Shown here piece after piece: positions 26,750-35,534 of a DNA stretch of 64,000 bases. Both the position numbers and the translations under genes were made by a program. Origin of the DNA: Actinomycetospora sp. NBRC 106375 (lineage in GTDB: Bacteria > Actinomycetota > Actinomycetes > Mycobacteriales > Pseudonocardiaceae); NCBI RefSeq assembly GCF_030269665.1, contig NZ_BSTS01000003.1, forward strand, positions 346,998 through 410,997, read 5' to 3'. Under the pieces are notes generated by a model. It made no database searches. It had not been told where the DNA came from and was given only the letters and a program-made list of their open reading frames with translations. How positions within the stretch are numbered: position 1 is the first letter of the stretch; every line of letters begins with the position of its first letter.

Positions 26750-27868
26750 ATGACCACGACGGCGCCCGTGCCGGACCGTGAGGACGACCGGCCGCCGACG
26801 GTGGCCGTGCGTGCCCGGCGCGGGCCGGTGCCGCGCGACGACGCCGCCCGCAACGTGCGGCTGGTGGCCGTGGCGTTCGGCGTCACCGTCGTCGTCACCC
26901 GGCTCTACCTGGCGCTCACGGGCTACCCGCAGATCGGCGGCGGGGAGTACCACCTGGCCCACGCCCTCTGGGGCGGGCTGCTGCTCCTGGTCGGCGGGCT
27001 GGTCGCGCTGCTCTACAGCAACCGGTGGGTGCCGACGGCGACCGCGGTCTGCGTGGGTGTCGGCTCGGGGCTCTTCGTCGACGAGGTCGGCAAGTTCATC
27101 ACCGCCCGCAACGACTACTTCACCCCGCTCGCCGCCCCGATCATCTACGCGGTGTTCCTGGGTGTGCTCGGCCTCGCGGTCCTCGCGCGGCGGGCCCGGC
27201 TCGACCGGCCGCGGGCGCTCGCGTTCTCCGTCGCGGTCCGGTCGCGCTACCTCGCCGACGGCCCGCTGCGCCCGGACGACCGGGCGGCCCTGCTCCGCGA
27301 CCTCGTCGCGCTCGAGACGGACACCGCGCGGCCGGACCTCGTCGCCTACGCCACCGCGCTGCGCCCCGTCGTCGAGGCGACGCCCGTCGAGGAGCCGCGG
27401 CAGCGCGGCCGGCCCGTCGTGGCCGGGCTCCGGCGCGCCGAGGCGGTCCTGCTCCCGCGCTGGGCGCACCGGGTCGTCGTGATCCTCGGTGCGATCGCGC
27501 TCGGGCTCGTCTCGCTGGTCGGGCTCGTCGTCCTGCTGGCCCTGTGGAGCAGCGACCCCGACGTCGCGATCGTCCTCGACGACCAGGTGGTCCCGCGGGG
27601 CTCGCGGCCCGCGATGCTCGTCGTCGCCTCGGCCGGCGAGGCGGTCGTCGGCGTGCTCCTGCTCGTGGCGGCCGTCGCGCTGGTCCTGCGCCGCGACCAC
27701 GTGGGCATCCGGCTCTGCCGGGTCGGCCTGCTGGTGGCCCTGGCCGGGGTCAACGTGGCGCTCGGCTACCTCGACGCCGAGCTGGTGGTCGTGGCCGTCG
27801 TCGCGGAGCTCGCGCTGCTCGTGCTCGCGGACCGCTACCGGACCCGCTTCATCGACCCGGGTCCCTGA
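26750..27868 (+). CDS. Polytopic membrane protein, function unknown
   Basis: 372 aa. A Pro/Arg-rich N-terminal tail of about 35 residues is followed by about four hydrophobic segments (LVAVAFGVTVVVTRLYLAL; LLLLVGGLVALLY; AVCVGVGSGLFVDEVG; AAPIIYAVFLGVLGLAVL), a soluble loop of about 75 residues, then about five more segments near the C-terminus. FVDEVGKFITARNDYFTP is a conserved-looking loop. It starts 1 nt after the acyl-CoA ligase stop. No transporter or enzyme family is recognised. Confidence 0.65.
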   Translation: MTTTAPVPDREDDRPPTVAVRARRGPVPRDDAARNVRLVAVAFGVTVVVTRLYLALTGYPQIGGGEYHLAHALWGGLLLLVGGLVALLYSNRWVPTATAVCVGVGSGLFVDEVGKFITARNDYFTPLAAPIIYAVFLGVLGLAVLARRARLDRPRALAFSVAVRSRYLADGPLRPDDRAALLRDLVALETDTARPDLVAYATALRPVVEATPVEEPRQRGRPVVAGLRRAEAVLLPRWAHRVVVILGAIALGLVSLVGLVVLLALWSSDPDVAIVLDDQVVPRGSRPAMLVVASAGEAVVGVLLLVAAVALVLRRDHVGIRLCRVGLLVALAGVNVALGYLDAELVVVAVVAELALLVLADRYRTRFIDPGP

Positions 27869-28604
27869 ACCGGCGCCCCTCGCCCTCGGCGTGCGCCAGC
27901 CGCAGCGTCGTCGACAGCCAGAGCAGCACGTCGTGCAGGCGCAGCCGGGTGGGGCGCGCGTCGCCGATCGCGGTCGCCACCGCGGCCTCGAGCTCGGCGA
28001 AGGCGTCGTCGTTGGCCCGCAGGTCGCGCCGCACCACCGCCTCGACGCCGCTGTCGCCCTCCTCGAGGTGGGGGAGCAGCGTGCGGCGGGTGGTGCGGGT
28101 CAGGTGCGGCACGAGCGCGGGATGACGGTGGTGCAGCGCCGCGAGCACGTGGGCGGCGTGCGGCCCGGACTCGTGTCCGACCTGGCGCAGCAGCGCGCCG
28201 ATCGTCCCGGGCTCGCCGAGCACCGAGAGCTCGTCGTCGTCCTGCGCCCAGAGCGGGCTGCCGTCGGCGCGGGCGACGAGGGCGTCGACGAGCGGCGCCG
28301 TGCGGTCGAGGGTGTCGTGGACGTCGTGCCACCCGGCGCGGTCGAGGCGCCCGTGCAGGCCCTCGCCGAGCAGGACGTCCGCGTCGAGGCCCGTGCTGGC
28401 CGGGCGGGCGTCGAACCGCGTCCAGCCGAACGCCGGGACCTGCGCCCACCGGCCCTCCGGGCTGCCGGGGGACCGGAACCGCAGCCAGCGCGTCGCCCGC
28501 GCGTACCCCACGACGGCGTCGAGCGCCCGGTCCAGCCCCATCGGTTCGGGACCGAGGCACGGCAGCCGCAGCACGGCCTTCGTCCGCTGCGCCCCCGCCA
28601 CCAT
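27849..28604 (-). CDS. Conserved hypothetical protein
   Basis: 251 aa from GTG or ATG-type start at 28604 (MVAGAQRTKAVLRL). YARATRWLRFRSPG near residue 35 and the acidic/His-rich middle (LLRQVGHESGPHAAHVLAAL) are the most distinctive stretches; no catalytic motif or membrane segment was identified. The 3' end overlaps the convergent membrane-protein gene by 20 nt. Probably cytosolic. Family not recognised with confidence. Confidence 0.55.
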   Translation of the reverse strand: MVAGAQRTKAVLRLPCLGPEPMGLDRALDAVVGYARATRWLRFRSPGSPEGRWAQVPAFGWTRFDARPASTGLDADVLLGEGLHGRLDRAGWHDVHDTLDRTAPLVDALVARADGSPLWAQDDDELSVLGEPGTIGALLRQVGHESGPHAAHVLAALHHRHPALVPHLTRTTRRTLLPHLEEGDSGVEAVVRRDLRANDDAFAELEAAVATAIGDARPTRLRLHDVLLWLSTTLRLAHAEGEGRRFRDPGR

Positions 28605-28634
28605 GCGCCCATGGTGCCGGAGGGGAGCGGCCCG

Positions 28635-28784
28635 CTACGAGGTGCGCTCCTTGATCTCACCCGCGGCCATGTCCTTCTTGCCGCTGTACTCGAGCTTCTT
28701 GTTCTTGGTGGCCTTGCCGGTGACCTCCTTCGCCTTCCCCTTCACCTGCTGCGAACGGTTCTTGACGGTGTCGTCGGCTCCCAT
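28635..28784 (-). CDS. CsbD-family small stress protein
   Basis: 49 aa, start ATG28784, stop TAG at 28635-28637. The sequence is highly charged and Lys/Glu-rich ([40 protein letters not shown]), exactly the repetitive K-G-K-x-x-E-x-x-G-K pattern of CsbD proteins, which are abundant general-stress-response proteins. A weak GGGAAG ribosome site precedes it. It sits between the hypothetical gene ending near 28604 and the deazaflavin reductase. Confidence 0.8.
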   Translation of the reverse strand: MGADDTVKNRSQQVKGKAKEVTGKATKNKKLEYSGKKDMAAGEIKERTS

Positions 28785-28933
28785 GGCGATCGACTTCCCG
28801 GCTCGGCGATCTCCAGACGCCCCGGGACCGAAGAGCGGCCGATCGCCCGGAAGGAGGGGCCGTTCGGTCGGTAGCTCGCTCCGCCCGCGGGACGAGCCGG
28901 AATGCGACCGGACTGGAGCGGGGTTGTCCGGGC

Positions 28934-29365
28934 GTGACGGATGAGAAGGCCGAGCTGAGCCCGACCGACTGGGTGCGGGGCCAGACGCAGAAGATCCTGG
29001 AGACGGGCACGACCACGGGCGTCGAGGTCCGCGGCGCGCCGATCGTGCTGATGACGTTGCGGGGCGCGAGGTCCGGCAAGCTCCGCTACACGCCGGTGAT
29101 GCGCGTGGAGCACGACGGCAGCTACGCGGTCGTCGCGTCCAAGGGCGGCGCGCCCGAGCACCCGGTCTGGTACGAGAACCTGCGGGCGCACCCGGAGATC
29201 CAGCTCCAGGACGGCGAGACGACGCGGGCCTACCGTGCCCGCGAGGTCTCCGGCGACGAGCGCGCGCAGTGGTGGGACCGCGCGGTCGCGGCGTTCCCGT
29301 CCTACGCGGAGTACCAGACGAAGACCGACCGGCAGATCCCCGTCTTCGTGCTCGACCCGCGCTGA
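28934..29365 (+). CDS. Deazaflavin (F420)-dependent nitroreductase-family protein
   Basis: 143 aa of the DDN/Rv3547-like F420H2-dependent reductase family: [40 protein letters not shown] (the cofactor phosphate/ring region) and the C-terminal [10 protein letters not shown] are hallmark segments. Supports F420 metabolism in the host. GTG28934 chosen; the product is a single split-barrel domain. It converges with the ketopantoate-reductase-like gene, 4 nt away. Physiological substrate is unknown. Confidence 0.93.
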   Translation: MTDEKAELSPTDWVRGQTQKILETGTTTGVEVRGAPIVLMTLRGARSGKLRYTPVMRVEHDGSYAVVASKGGAPEHPVWYENLRAHPEIQLQDGETTRAYRAREVSGDERAQWWDRAVAAFPSYAEYQTKTDRQIPVFVLDPR

Positions 29366-29369
29366 CGGG

Positions 29370-30404
29370 TCACGCCGTCCCCACGAGCTGCGCCCGGAGC
29401 TCGTCGGGGTCCGCCGAACCCGGCGCCCGTCCCTCGCGGGCGGCGCGGCGGGCGAGCCTCGTGAGCCCGGCGTTGACGGGCGCCGCGCGCCCGAGACGGC
29501 GCGCGATCAGCACGATCTCGCCGTTGAGGAAGTCGGTCTCGATGGTGCCGGTGCCGCGCACGAGCGACTGCCAGCTGGAACCGCCCATCACGGGCGGCTC
29601 GTCGGGGACGGGGCGGATCGCGACGCGGTCCGGCTCCCAGCCGGGCCACGCCTCGTCGTCGGGCGTGACCGCGATGCCCGCCGCGTCGAGGACCGCGCGG
29701 GCCTCGGCCTCGGCCGCCCGCTGGATGTCCGCGGCGCCCGAGGCGTCGCCGAGCAGGGCCTGCAACGCGTTGCCGAGGTTGGTCAGCAGCTTGCGGTACT
29801 TCCACGGCATCACCGCGTCCGGGCGCTTGACCAGCAGTCCGGCCGGCGTCCAGTCGCGCTCGAGGGCGTCGAGGACCGTGGCGTCGCCGGCCGGATCGGG
29901 GGAGACGCCGTACCGGCCGACGTGGAAGACGCCGCGCTGCGGGGCGGTCCGGACGAGCACCTCGCCGGGCTCGATCATCACGACCGGGAACCAGACGCAG
30001 ACCGCGACGACGCGCTCGGCGTAGCGCAGCGCGATCTCCTCGCTCGCCACGCCGTTGAGGGCCGTGAGCACCGGCAGGACGTCGGCGGCGCGGCCCGTCA
30101 CGGCGCCGTCGTCCCCGTGCACCGGGACGTCCGTCCACGCGTCGATCGCCTGCTCGGCCTGGTGGGTCTTGGTGGTCAGGACGAGCACGTCGTCGACGTG
30201 GAGCCGGGCCTGCTCCGGAGCGGTCACGACGGGCACGGGCACGGTCACGGTGGTGTCGGGGCACCGCAGGGTCACGCCGCGCTCGGTCATCGCGCGGGCG
30301 TGCTCGCCGCGGGCGACGAGCAGCACGTCGCGGCCCGCTCCGGCCAGCAGACCGCCGAGCGCACTGCCGACCGCCCCGGCGCCGACGAAGACGTATCGTG
30401 TCAC
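29370..30404 (-). CDS. Ketopantoate reductase (ApbA/PanE) family protein
   Basis: 344 aa. Rossmann N-terminus RYVFVGAGAVGSALGGLLAG gives NADP binding; VLVLTTKTHQAEQAI and ALNGVASEEI belong to the ApbA N-domain; the C-terminal helical domain includes PWKYRKLLTNLGNALQALLG (Lys and Asn active-site candidates) and ETDFLNGEIVLIARRLG. Whether it acts on ketopantoate (CoA synthesis) or another 2-keto acid is open, since no other panthothenate genes are near. It lies just upstream of the cyclodeaminase-like gene on the same strand. Confidence 0.87.
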   Translation of the reverse strand: MTRYVFVGAGAVGSALGGLLAGAGRDVLLVARGEHARAMTERGVTLRCPDTTVTVPVPVVTAPEQARLHVDDVLVLTTKTHQAEQAIDAWTDVPVHGDDGAVTGRAADVLPVLTALNGVASEEIALRYAERVVAVCVWFPVVMIEPGEVLVRTAPQRGVFHVGRYGVSPDPAGDATVLDALERDWTPAGLLVKRPDAVMPWKYRKLLTNLGNALQALLGDASGAADIQRAAEAEARAVLDAAGIAVTPDDEAWPGWEPDRVAIRPVPDEPPVMGGSSWQSLVRGTGTIETDFLNGEIVLIARRLGRAAPVNAGLTRLARRAAREGRAPGSADPDELRAQLVGTA

Positions 30405-30425
30405 CCCCGAACCCTACGCAGCTCC

Positions 30426-31445
30426 TCACAGGGCGACGTCGGTCCCGGCGCCGGCCCGTTCCGCCGCCGCGAGGACCGCCGCGGCGGCGGCCGCGTCCTG
30501 CACGGCGACACCGACCGACTTGAACACGGTGATCCTCTCGGCGTCCGAGCGGCCCGGGTGGTCACCGGCGACGAGCTCGCCGATCTCGACGACGTCCTCC
30601 CGGGCGATCTCGTCGCGCTCGAGGAGCTCGGCGAGGTCGTTGGAGCCCGTCGGGAACGGCGCCAGGGTCGTGGCGCGGTGCTCCACCGCCAGGAGGGCTT
30701 CGCGGAGCACGGCGGCGTCGACCTCCCGCCCGTCCGGGATGTAGCCGACCGAGGCGATGTGGGTCCCGGGCCGGACCTCGCCGTCGCGCAGGATCGGCGC
30801 GACGGTGCTGGTCGCCGCGCAGACGACGTCGGCCGCCGCGACCGCCTCCGCCAGCGTGGTGGGTCGGGCGGGCAGGTCGAGCTCCCGGGCGAGCGCGGCC
30901 GCCTTGTCCGGGTCGCGGCCCGCGACGAGCACCTCGCCGAAGGGATGCACCCGGGCCGCGTAGCGCGCGTGCTCGCGGGCCTGGGGCCCGGTACCGAGCA
31001 CGGCCAGGACGCGGGCGTCCGGTCGCGCGAGGTGGCGGACGGACAGCGCCGAGCACGCGGCGGTGCGGGCGGCGGTCAGGAGGTCGCCCGCCACGAGGGC
31101 GCGCAGCCGGCCGGTCGGCGGATCGAACACCGCGATCGCCGCCTGGTGCACCGGGTGCCCGGCGGCGGCGTTGCCGAGGTAGACCGTCAGGAGCTTGGCC
31201 GCGAGCACCCCGGCGGTCGGGCTGTAGGCGGGCATCGTCGCGAGCAGCCCCGCGCCCTCGACCCGCGCGGCGATGCGCGGCGGGAGCGAGGCGCGGCCGT
31301 GGCTGAGATCGACCATCGCCGTGGCCACGGCCGACAGGAGGGCGTCCGGATCGAGCAACTCCGCGACCGTCCCGCTGTCGAGCACCCGCACCGGCCGATG
31401 GTCGGGCGCGGGTGTCGGGGGGTCAAGCACCGGGGTCACGCGCAT
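30426..31445 (-). CDS. Ornithine cyclodeaminase / mu-crystallin family protein
   Basis: 339 aa from ATG31445. PPRIAARVEGAGLLATMPAY, LAAKLLTVYLGN, the dinucleotide fold VLAVLGTGPQAREHARYAAR and VVCAATSTVAPILRDGEVRPG (then GTHIASVGYIPDGREVD) are family signatures, covering NAD-binding imine reductases and cyclodeaminases. Start ATG31445 has GGGAG with 5 nt spacing; that ribosome site lies in one arm of a long hairpin (31445-31507), which may control translation. Likely substrate is an amino acid or imine; the adjacent exporter and Lrp regulator fit an amino-acid-related role. Confidence 0.86.
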   Translation of the reverse strand: MRVTPVLDPPTPAPDHRPVRVLDSGTVAELLDPDALLSAVATAMVDLSHGRASLPPRIAARVEGAGLLATMPAYSPTAGVLAAKLLTVYLGNAAAGHPVHQAAIAVFDPPTGRLRALVAGDLLTAARTAACSALSVRHLARPDARVLAVLGTGPQAREHARYAARVHPFGEVLVAGRDPDKAAALARELDLPARPTTLAEAVAAADVVCAATSTVAPILRDGEVRPGTHIASVGYIPDGREVDAAVLREALLAVEHRATTLAPFPTGSNDLAELLERDEIAREDVVEIGELVAGDHPGRSDAERITVFKSVGVAVQDAAAAAAVLAAAERAGAGTDVAL

Positions 31446-31507
31446 GATCGCTCCCGGTGCTCCTGGAGCCCCATGACATCGGGTCAGAGGAGCACCCGGA
31501 GCGATCA
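31445..31507 (-). promoter_or_regulatory. 20-bp inverted repeat covering the cyclodeaminase start
   Basis: Arms 31445-31464 and 31488-31507 are inverted copies with one mismatch (19/20 pairs), separated by 23 nt. The downstream arm (in the minus-strand transcript) contains GGGAG and its last base is the A of ATG31445. In the mRNA the hairpin would occlude the ribosome site. It also lies 10 nt after the exporter stop, so it could act as a terminator/attenuator, and as DNA it could be an operator. Confidence 0.6.
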
Positions 31508-31516
31508 CGGGCCGGG

Positions 31517-33055
31517 TCAGCCCCGCACCGGCGCCGGACGTCCCGCCGGCGACGCCGCGGACGGCGATGCTCCGGATTCCGCAGCGTCCCGGTCAGGTCC
31601 CGCCGACGGCCGCACGAGCACGGCGACGAGGACGGCCGCGGCGAGCGCGGCGACGCCGGCGACGGTGAAGACCGTGTCCAGGCCCGCCGGGAACGCCGCG
31701 CCGACCACGGGTCCGAGCGTCGGGTGGCCGGCGAGCACGCCCGGCGCGCCGCCGCCCGCCAGCACCGTCGCCAGCCCGTCGGCGTCGGGGACGCCGCCGC
31801 TCGTGAGCGTGGACGCGATCCGTCCCGTGAACACGGTCCCGAGCACCGCGAGGCCGACGGCGAGGCCGAGCTGGCGGAACGTGTTGACCGCCGCACTGCC
31901 GACGCCCGCCCGCCACGGCGGTAGGACGGCGAGGGTGGCCGAGACGAACACCGGGGTGGCGAGACCGACCCCGAGGCCGGCCACGACCAGGCCGGGGACG
32001 AGGATCCATGGCGCGGAGCCGGCGCCGACCACGGTCATGAGCAGCGCCCCGGTCCCGATGAGCGCCAGGCCACCGGCGACGGGGCGGGCGGGGGAGCCGG
32101 AGTGCAGGAAGCGCCCGGCGACCGCCGAGACGGTGAACGACGCGAGCGACAGCGGCAGCGCGACCAGGCCGGCGCGGATCGGGCTCAGACCCAGCACCGA
32201 CTGCAGCCACAGCGACACGAGCGCGAGGTGCGCGAAGGCGGACGCCGAGAGCACGGCGGCGGCGACCATGAGCGCGGTGAACGACCGGTTCGCGAACAGC
32301 GCGAGGTCGAGCATCGGGGCGTCGCTGCGGTGCTCGACGACGACGAACACCGCGAGGGCGACCGCCGCGAGCGCCAGGGCGACGACGGTCGGCGTCGCGC
32401 CCCAGCCCCGCTCGCCGGCCGAGACCAGGCCCCACACGAGGGTGCCCGAGGCGAGGGTGAAGCTCGTCGCGCCGGCGACGTCCAGCCGCCCCGTGCCGCC
32501 CGACGACGACTCGGTGACGACGGCGAGGGTCAGGGCGACCGCCACCACCGCGACCGGGAGGTTCACGAGGAAGATCGCCCGCCAGCCCCACGCCTCGGTG
32601 AGCAGGCCGCCCAGCAGCGGTCCGCAGGCGGCGGCGAGGCCGTTGACCGCGCCCCAGAGGCCGAAGGCGGTTCCGCGCCGCGGGCCGTGGTACGTCGCGG
32701 CGATCAGCGCCGCGGTCGTCGCGAACATGGCGGCGCCGCCGCAGCCCTGCGCGACGCGCGCGGCGACGAGGGCGCCGGCGGACGGCGCCAGGCCGCAGGC
32801 CAGCGAGGACACCGCGAACACCCCGAGGCCGGCGAGGTAGAGCCGGCGGCGGCCGCAGCGGTCGGCGACGGTACCGGTGATCATGAGCAGCGCGGCCAGC
32901 GCCAGCGCGTACCCGTCGATCACCCACTGCAGGGACGAGAACGAGGTGCCGAGCGACGCGGCGATCGGTGGAAGGGCGACGTTCACGATCGTCACGTCGA
33001 CCAGGAGCATGAAGGTGCCCAGGCAGATCGCCACCAGCGGCCACCACGGACGCAT
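31517..33055 (-). CDS. DHA2-family MFS exporter (EmrB/QacA type)
   Basis: 512 aa with about 14 hydrophobic helices. TM1-2 has MLLVDVTIVNVALPPIAASL (motif D1-like) and motif A in GTVADRCGRRRLYLAGL; motif C is LLGGLLTEAWGWRAIFLVNL. The central loop SSSGGTGRLDVAG separates the halves. It probably exports a drug or metabolite using proton motive force. It is divergent from the Lrp-type gene and followed by the cyclodeaminase-like gene across a hairpin, making a three-gene unit. Substrate unknown. Confidence 0.92.
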   Translation of the reverse strand: MRPWWPLVAICLGTFMLLVDVTIVNVALPPIAASLGTSFSSLQWVIDGYALALAALLMITGTVADRCGRRRLYLAGLGVFAVSSLACGLAPSAGALVAARVAQGCGGAAMFATTAALIAATYHGPRRGTAFGLWGAVNGLAAACGPLLGGLLTEAWGWRAIFLVNLPVAVVAVALTLAVVTESSSGGTGRLDVAGATSFTLASGTLVWGLVSAGERGWGATPTVVALALAAVALAVFVVVEHRSDAPMLDLALFANRSFTALMVAAAVLSASAFAHLALVSLWLQSVLGLSPIRAGLVALPLSLASFTVSAVAGRFLHSGSPARPVAGGLALIGTGALLMTVVGAGSAPWILVPGLVVAGLGVGLATPVFVSATLAVLPPWRAGVGSAAVNTFRQLGLAVGLAVLGTVFTGRIASTLTSGGVPDADGLATVLAGGGAPGVLAGHPTLGPVVGAAFPAGLDTVFTVAGVAALAAAVLVAVLVRPSAGPDRDAAESGASPSAASPAGRPAPVRG

Positions 33056-33176
33056 GTGCTTCTCCTCGGGGAGGCTCGACGACCGGACGTCGTCACTGCG
33101 ACCATCGTCGACATCCGCTGCGGTGACGGACGACGTTCCCGGCCGTTCCCGGCGGCTCTCGACTTCGGAGGCCCTC

Positions 33177-34145
33177 GTGGCGGTGGAATTCGACGACCTC
33201 GACCGGGCCCTCGTGCACGCGCTCCAGGTCGACGGGCGGGCGCCGTTCCGCCGCGTCGCCGAGGTCCTCGGCGTGTCCGACCAGACCGTCGCGCGCCGCT
33301 ACGCGCGCCTGCGCACGGCCCGGACGCTGAGGATCGTCGGGTTCAGCGACCCCACGGTCGTCGGCGACGAGCAGTGGCACGTGCGGCTGCGCTGCGCGCC
33401 CGACGCGTGCGTCGAGATCGCCGAGGCCCTGGCACGCCGCCCGGACACGTCCTGGATCGGACTCATCGCGGGCGGCACCGAGATCGCGTGCTCCCTGCGC
33501 GGGCGCAGCGCCACCGCCGACGAGATGCTGCTGCACCGCCTGCCGCGGACGCCGCGCATCCTCGACGTCAGCGCCCACGAGGTCCTGCACGTCTTCTACG
33601 GCGGCGCCCGCGAGCCGTTCACCAAGCTGGGCGCGCTGGACGACGAGCAGGTCGCGCGGCTCTCCGAGCACCTCCCGGCCGCGGTGCCGGCACCGCGGCT
33701 CGACGACGTCGACCGGCACCTGCTCGACCTGCTCCGGGCCGACGGCCGCGCCCCGGTGGAGGACCTGGCGCGGACGTGCGGGACGTCGGCGTCGACCGTG
33801 CGCCGGCGGCTGCACGACCTGCGAGGCAGCGGGCTGCTCTACCTCGACGTCGACGTGGACCCGGAGGTCATGGACCTGCCGCTGCGCACCATGCTCTGGC
33901 TGGCCGTCGCCCCGGCGGACCTCGACGCGGCCGGACGGGCGCTCGCGGCCCACCCGGAGGTGCCGTTCGCCGCCGCGATCGCGGGGAAGGCCAACATCTA
34001 CGCCAGCGTCGCGACCACCGGGGCCGCCGGGCTGTACCGGTACCTGACCACGCGCGTCGCGACCCTGCCCGGCGTCCAGAGCGTCGAGACGGCGCCGGTG
34101 ATCCGGACCGTCAAGGCGGCGGGGACGCACTACCCGGTGCGCTGA
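33177..34145 (+). CDS. Lrp/AsnC-family regulator with two AsnC repeats
   Basis: 322 aa from GTG33177, about twice the usual AsnC length. The first half has DDLDRALVHALQVDGRAPFR with an AsnC-type HTH (FRRVAEVLGVSDQTVARRYA), and the second repeats DDVDRHLLDLLRADGRAPVE with SASTVRRRLHDLRGSGLL, each followed by a ligand-sensing half (VRLRCAPDACVEIAEALARR; LPLRTMLWLAVAPADLDA). GGAGG lies at 33167-33171 with 5 nt spacing. Fused double Lrp regulators usually respond to amino acids; control of the divergent exporter is inferred. Confidence 0.88.
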   Translation: MAVEFDDLDRALVHALQVDGRAPFRRVAEVLGVSDQTVARRYARLRTARTLRIVGFSDPTVVGDEQWHVRLRCAPDACVEIAEALARRPDTSWIGLIAGGTEIACSLRGRSATADEMLLHRLPRTPRILDVSAHEVLHVFYGGAREPFTKLGALDDEQVARLSEHLPAAVPAPRLDDVDRHLLDLLRADGRAPVEDLARTCGTSASTVRRRLHDLRGSGLLYLDVDVDPEVMDLPLRTMLWLAVAPADLDAAGRALAAHPEVPFAAAIAGKANIYASVATTGAAGLYRYLTTRVATLPGVQSVETAPVIRTVKAAGTHYPVR

Positions 34146-34151
34146 GCACCC

Positions 34152-35531
34152 TCAGATCCCCAGCGCCCTCCGCACCGCCGGCACGTGGCGCCGGGACACC
34201 GGGATCCGTTCCTCCGGCGCGGTGCTGATCACGAGCCGGTCGCCGTCGCGGGCGACGTCGCGGATCCGCGCGACGTTGACGAGGTGGCTGCGGTGCACGC
34301 GCAGGAAGCCCGCCCCGGCCAGGTCCCGCTCGACCAGGTCGATGCCCCGGCGCGTCGCCCGCCGCGGCCCGTGGTCGGTCGCGAACCAGACGGCGTGCCC
34401 GTCGGCGCGTGCCGAGCGGATCTCCCGCGGGTTCAGGACGACGATCTGCCCGCCCGGGCCGACGGCGGGGACGCGCTGCGGGCGGCCGCCGCGACGCGGC
34501 GCGGGGACGCGGTCGAGGGGCTCGCCGCACCCGGCGCGGGCGTCGGTGCACGCGAGGAAGGCGATCGGGTCGGCGCCGGCGACGACGGGGATGACGCGGA
34601 AGGTCTCGTCCTCGTCGGTGACGGCGGAGCGCAGCGAGACCGTGCCGCGCCAGCCCGGGTCGTCCCGGACCCTCTCGCGGACGTCGGGGGCGACGTGCCC
34701 GAGGCTGTGGATGTCGCGGGGCCCGGGGGTGCGCCCGGTCGCGTACTCGCCAGGCACCGCGCCGCGGCGCCGGGCCGCAGTGTTGGCCGCGACGACGCGG
34801 CCGGCCAGGTCGAGGGCGAGCAGCGGTCCGGTCGTGCGCCGCTCGAGCTCGGCGAAGGCCGTCGCGATCCGGCGACCGTGGTGGGCGGCGGTGCCCTGCA
34901 GCAGGGCCGCGACGGGCGCGGTCGCGACGAGGAGGTCGACGGGCCGGATCGGCACCATCTCCCGCCAGCTCGCCAGGGTGAGCGTGGCGAGCGGGGCGCC
35001 GGTGACCGGGTCGGCGAACGCGACGCCGGTGCAGCTCCACTCGTGCAGCGCGGTGCTCCAGTGCTCCGGGCCCCGCACCGAGCAGACCCGGCGCGCCACG
35101 AGCGACGTCCCGACGCCGTTGGTGCCGGCGACCGGCTCGGACCAGGCCAGGGCCGGGTCGAGCCCGGCGTCCGGGGCCCGGCGACGCGTCGGCCCGTCGC
35201 CCCAGGTCGCGAGGACCGTCCCGTGGCCGTCGGTGACGGTGGCGACGCGGTTGCCGGTCCGGCTCGCGAGCGCGGCCCCGAGCGCACCGAGCCGCGCGAG
35301 CACGCCGCCGTGCACCGGGCGGCCGGCGGGATCGGCGGGGTCGGCGGCATCGGGCGCGGGCGCGGGTCGGGCGCGGGTCGGGTCGATCCGGTAGACGTCG
35401 CGGCAGCGGTACCAGGACATCGCGATGGCGGGCGGCACGTCGGAGGCGTCACCGTCGCCGGCGGCGAAGCGCTCCCACGCGGCGTAGGTGCGTGCGAAGG
35501 CGCGGTCGAAGGAGCGGGCGGGGGCGTCCAC
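34152..35531 (-). CDS. GAF-PAS sensor with LytTR DNA-binding domain
   Basis: 459 aa. The N-terminal half matches the AcoR-type sensory region: SWYRCRDVYRIDPTRARPAP, EPVAGTNGVGTSLVARRVCS and WSCTGVAFADPVTGAPLATL (GAF, about 75-215), then a PAS-like stretch (about 216-330). Instead of the AAA+ and Fis domains of AcoR, the C-terminus is a LytTR domain (about 360-459: FLRVHRSHLVNVARIRDVAR). It thus looks like a one-component ligand-responsive regulator acting without sigma-54. It starts 3 nt after the acyl-CoA dehydrogenase stop, indicating one operon. Ligand unknown. Confidence 0.83.
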   Translation of the reverse strand: MDAPARSFDRAFARTYAAWERFAAGDGDASDVPPAIAMSWYRCRDVYRIDPTRARPAPAPDAADPADPAGRPVHGGVLARLGALGAALASRTGNRVATVTDGHGTVLATWGDGPTRRRAPDAGLDPALAWSEPVAGTNGVGTSLVARRVCSVRGPEHWSTALHEWSCTGVAFADPVTGAPLATLTLASWREMVPIRPVDLLVATAPVAALLQGTAAHHGRRIATAFAELERRTTGPLLALDLAGRVVAANTAARRRGAVPGEYATGRTPGPRDIHSLGHVAPDVRERVRDDPGWRGTVSLRSAVTDEDETFRVIPVVAGADPIAFLACTDARAGCGEPLDRVPAPRRGGRPQRVPAVGPGGQIVVLNPREIRSARADGHAVWFATDHGPRRATRRGIDLVERDLAGAGFLRVHRSHLVNVARIRDVARDGDRLVISTAPEERIPVSRRHVPAVRRALGI

Positions 35532-35534
35532 GTC

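Noticed and set aside
29235..32840. Very long plus-strand open frame (about 1200 codons) opposite the ketopantoate-reductase, cyclodeaminase and exporter genes
   Set aside because: It is an antisense shadow of three well-conserved minus-strand genes in high-G+C DNA; composition is Arg/Gly/Pro/Ala-rich without family motifs.
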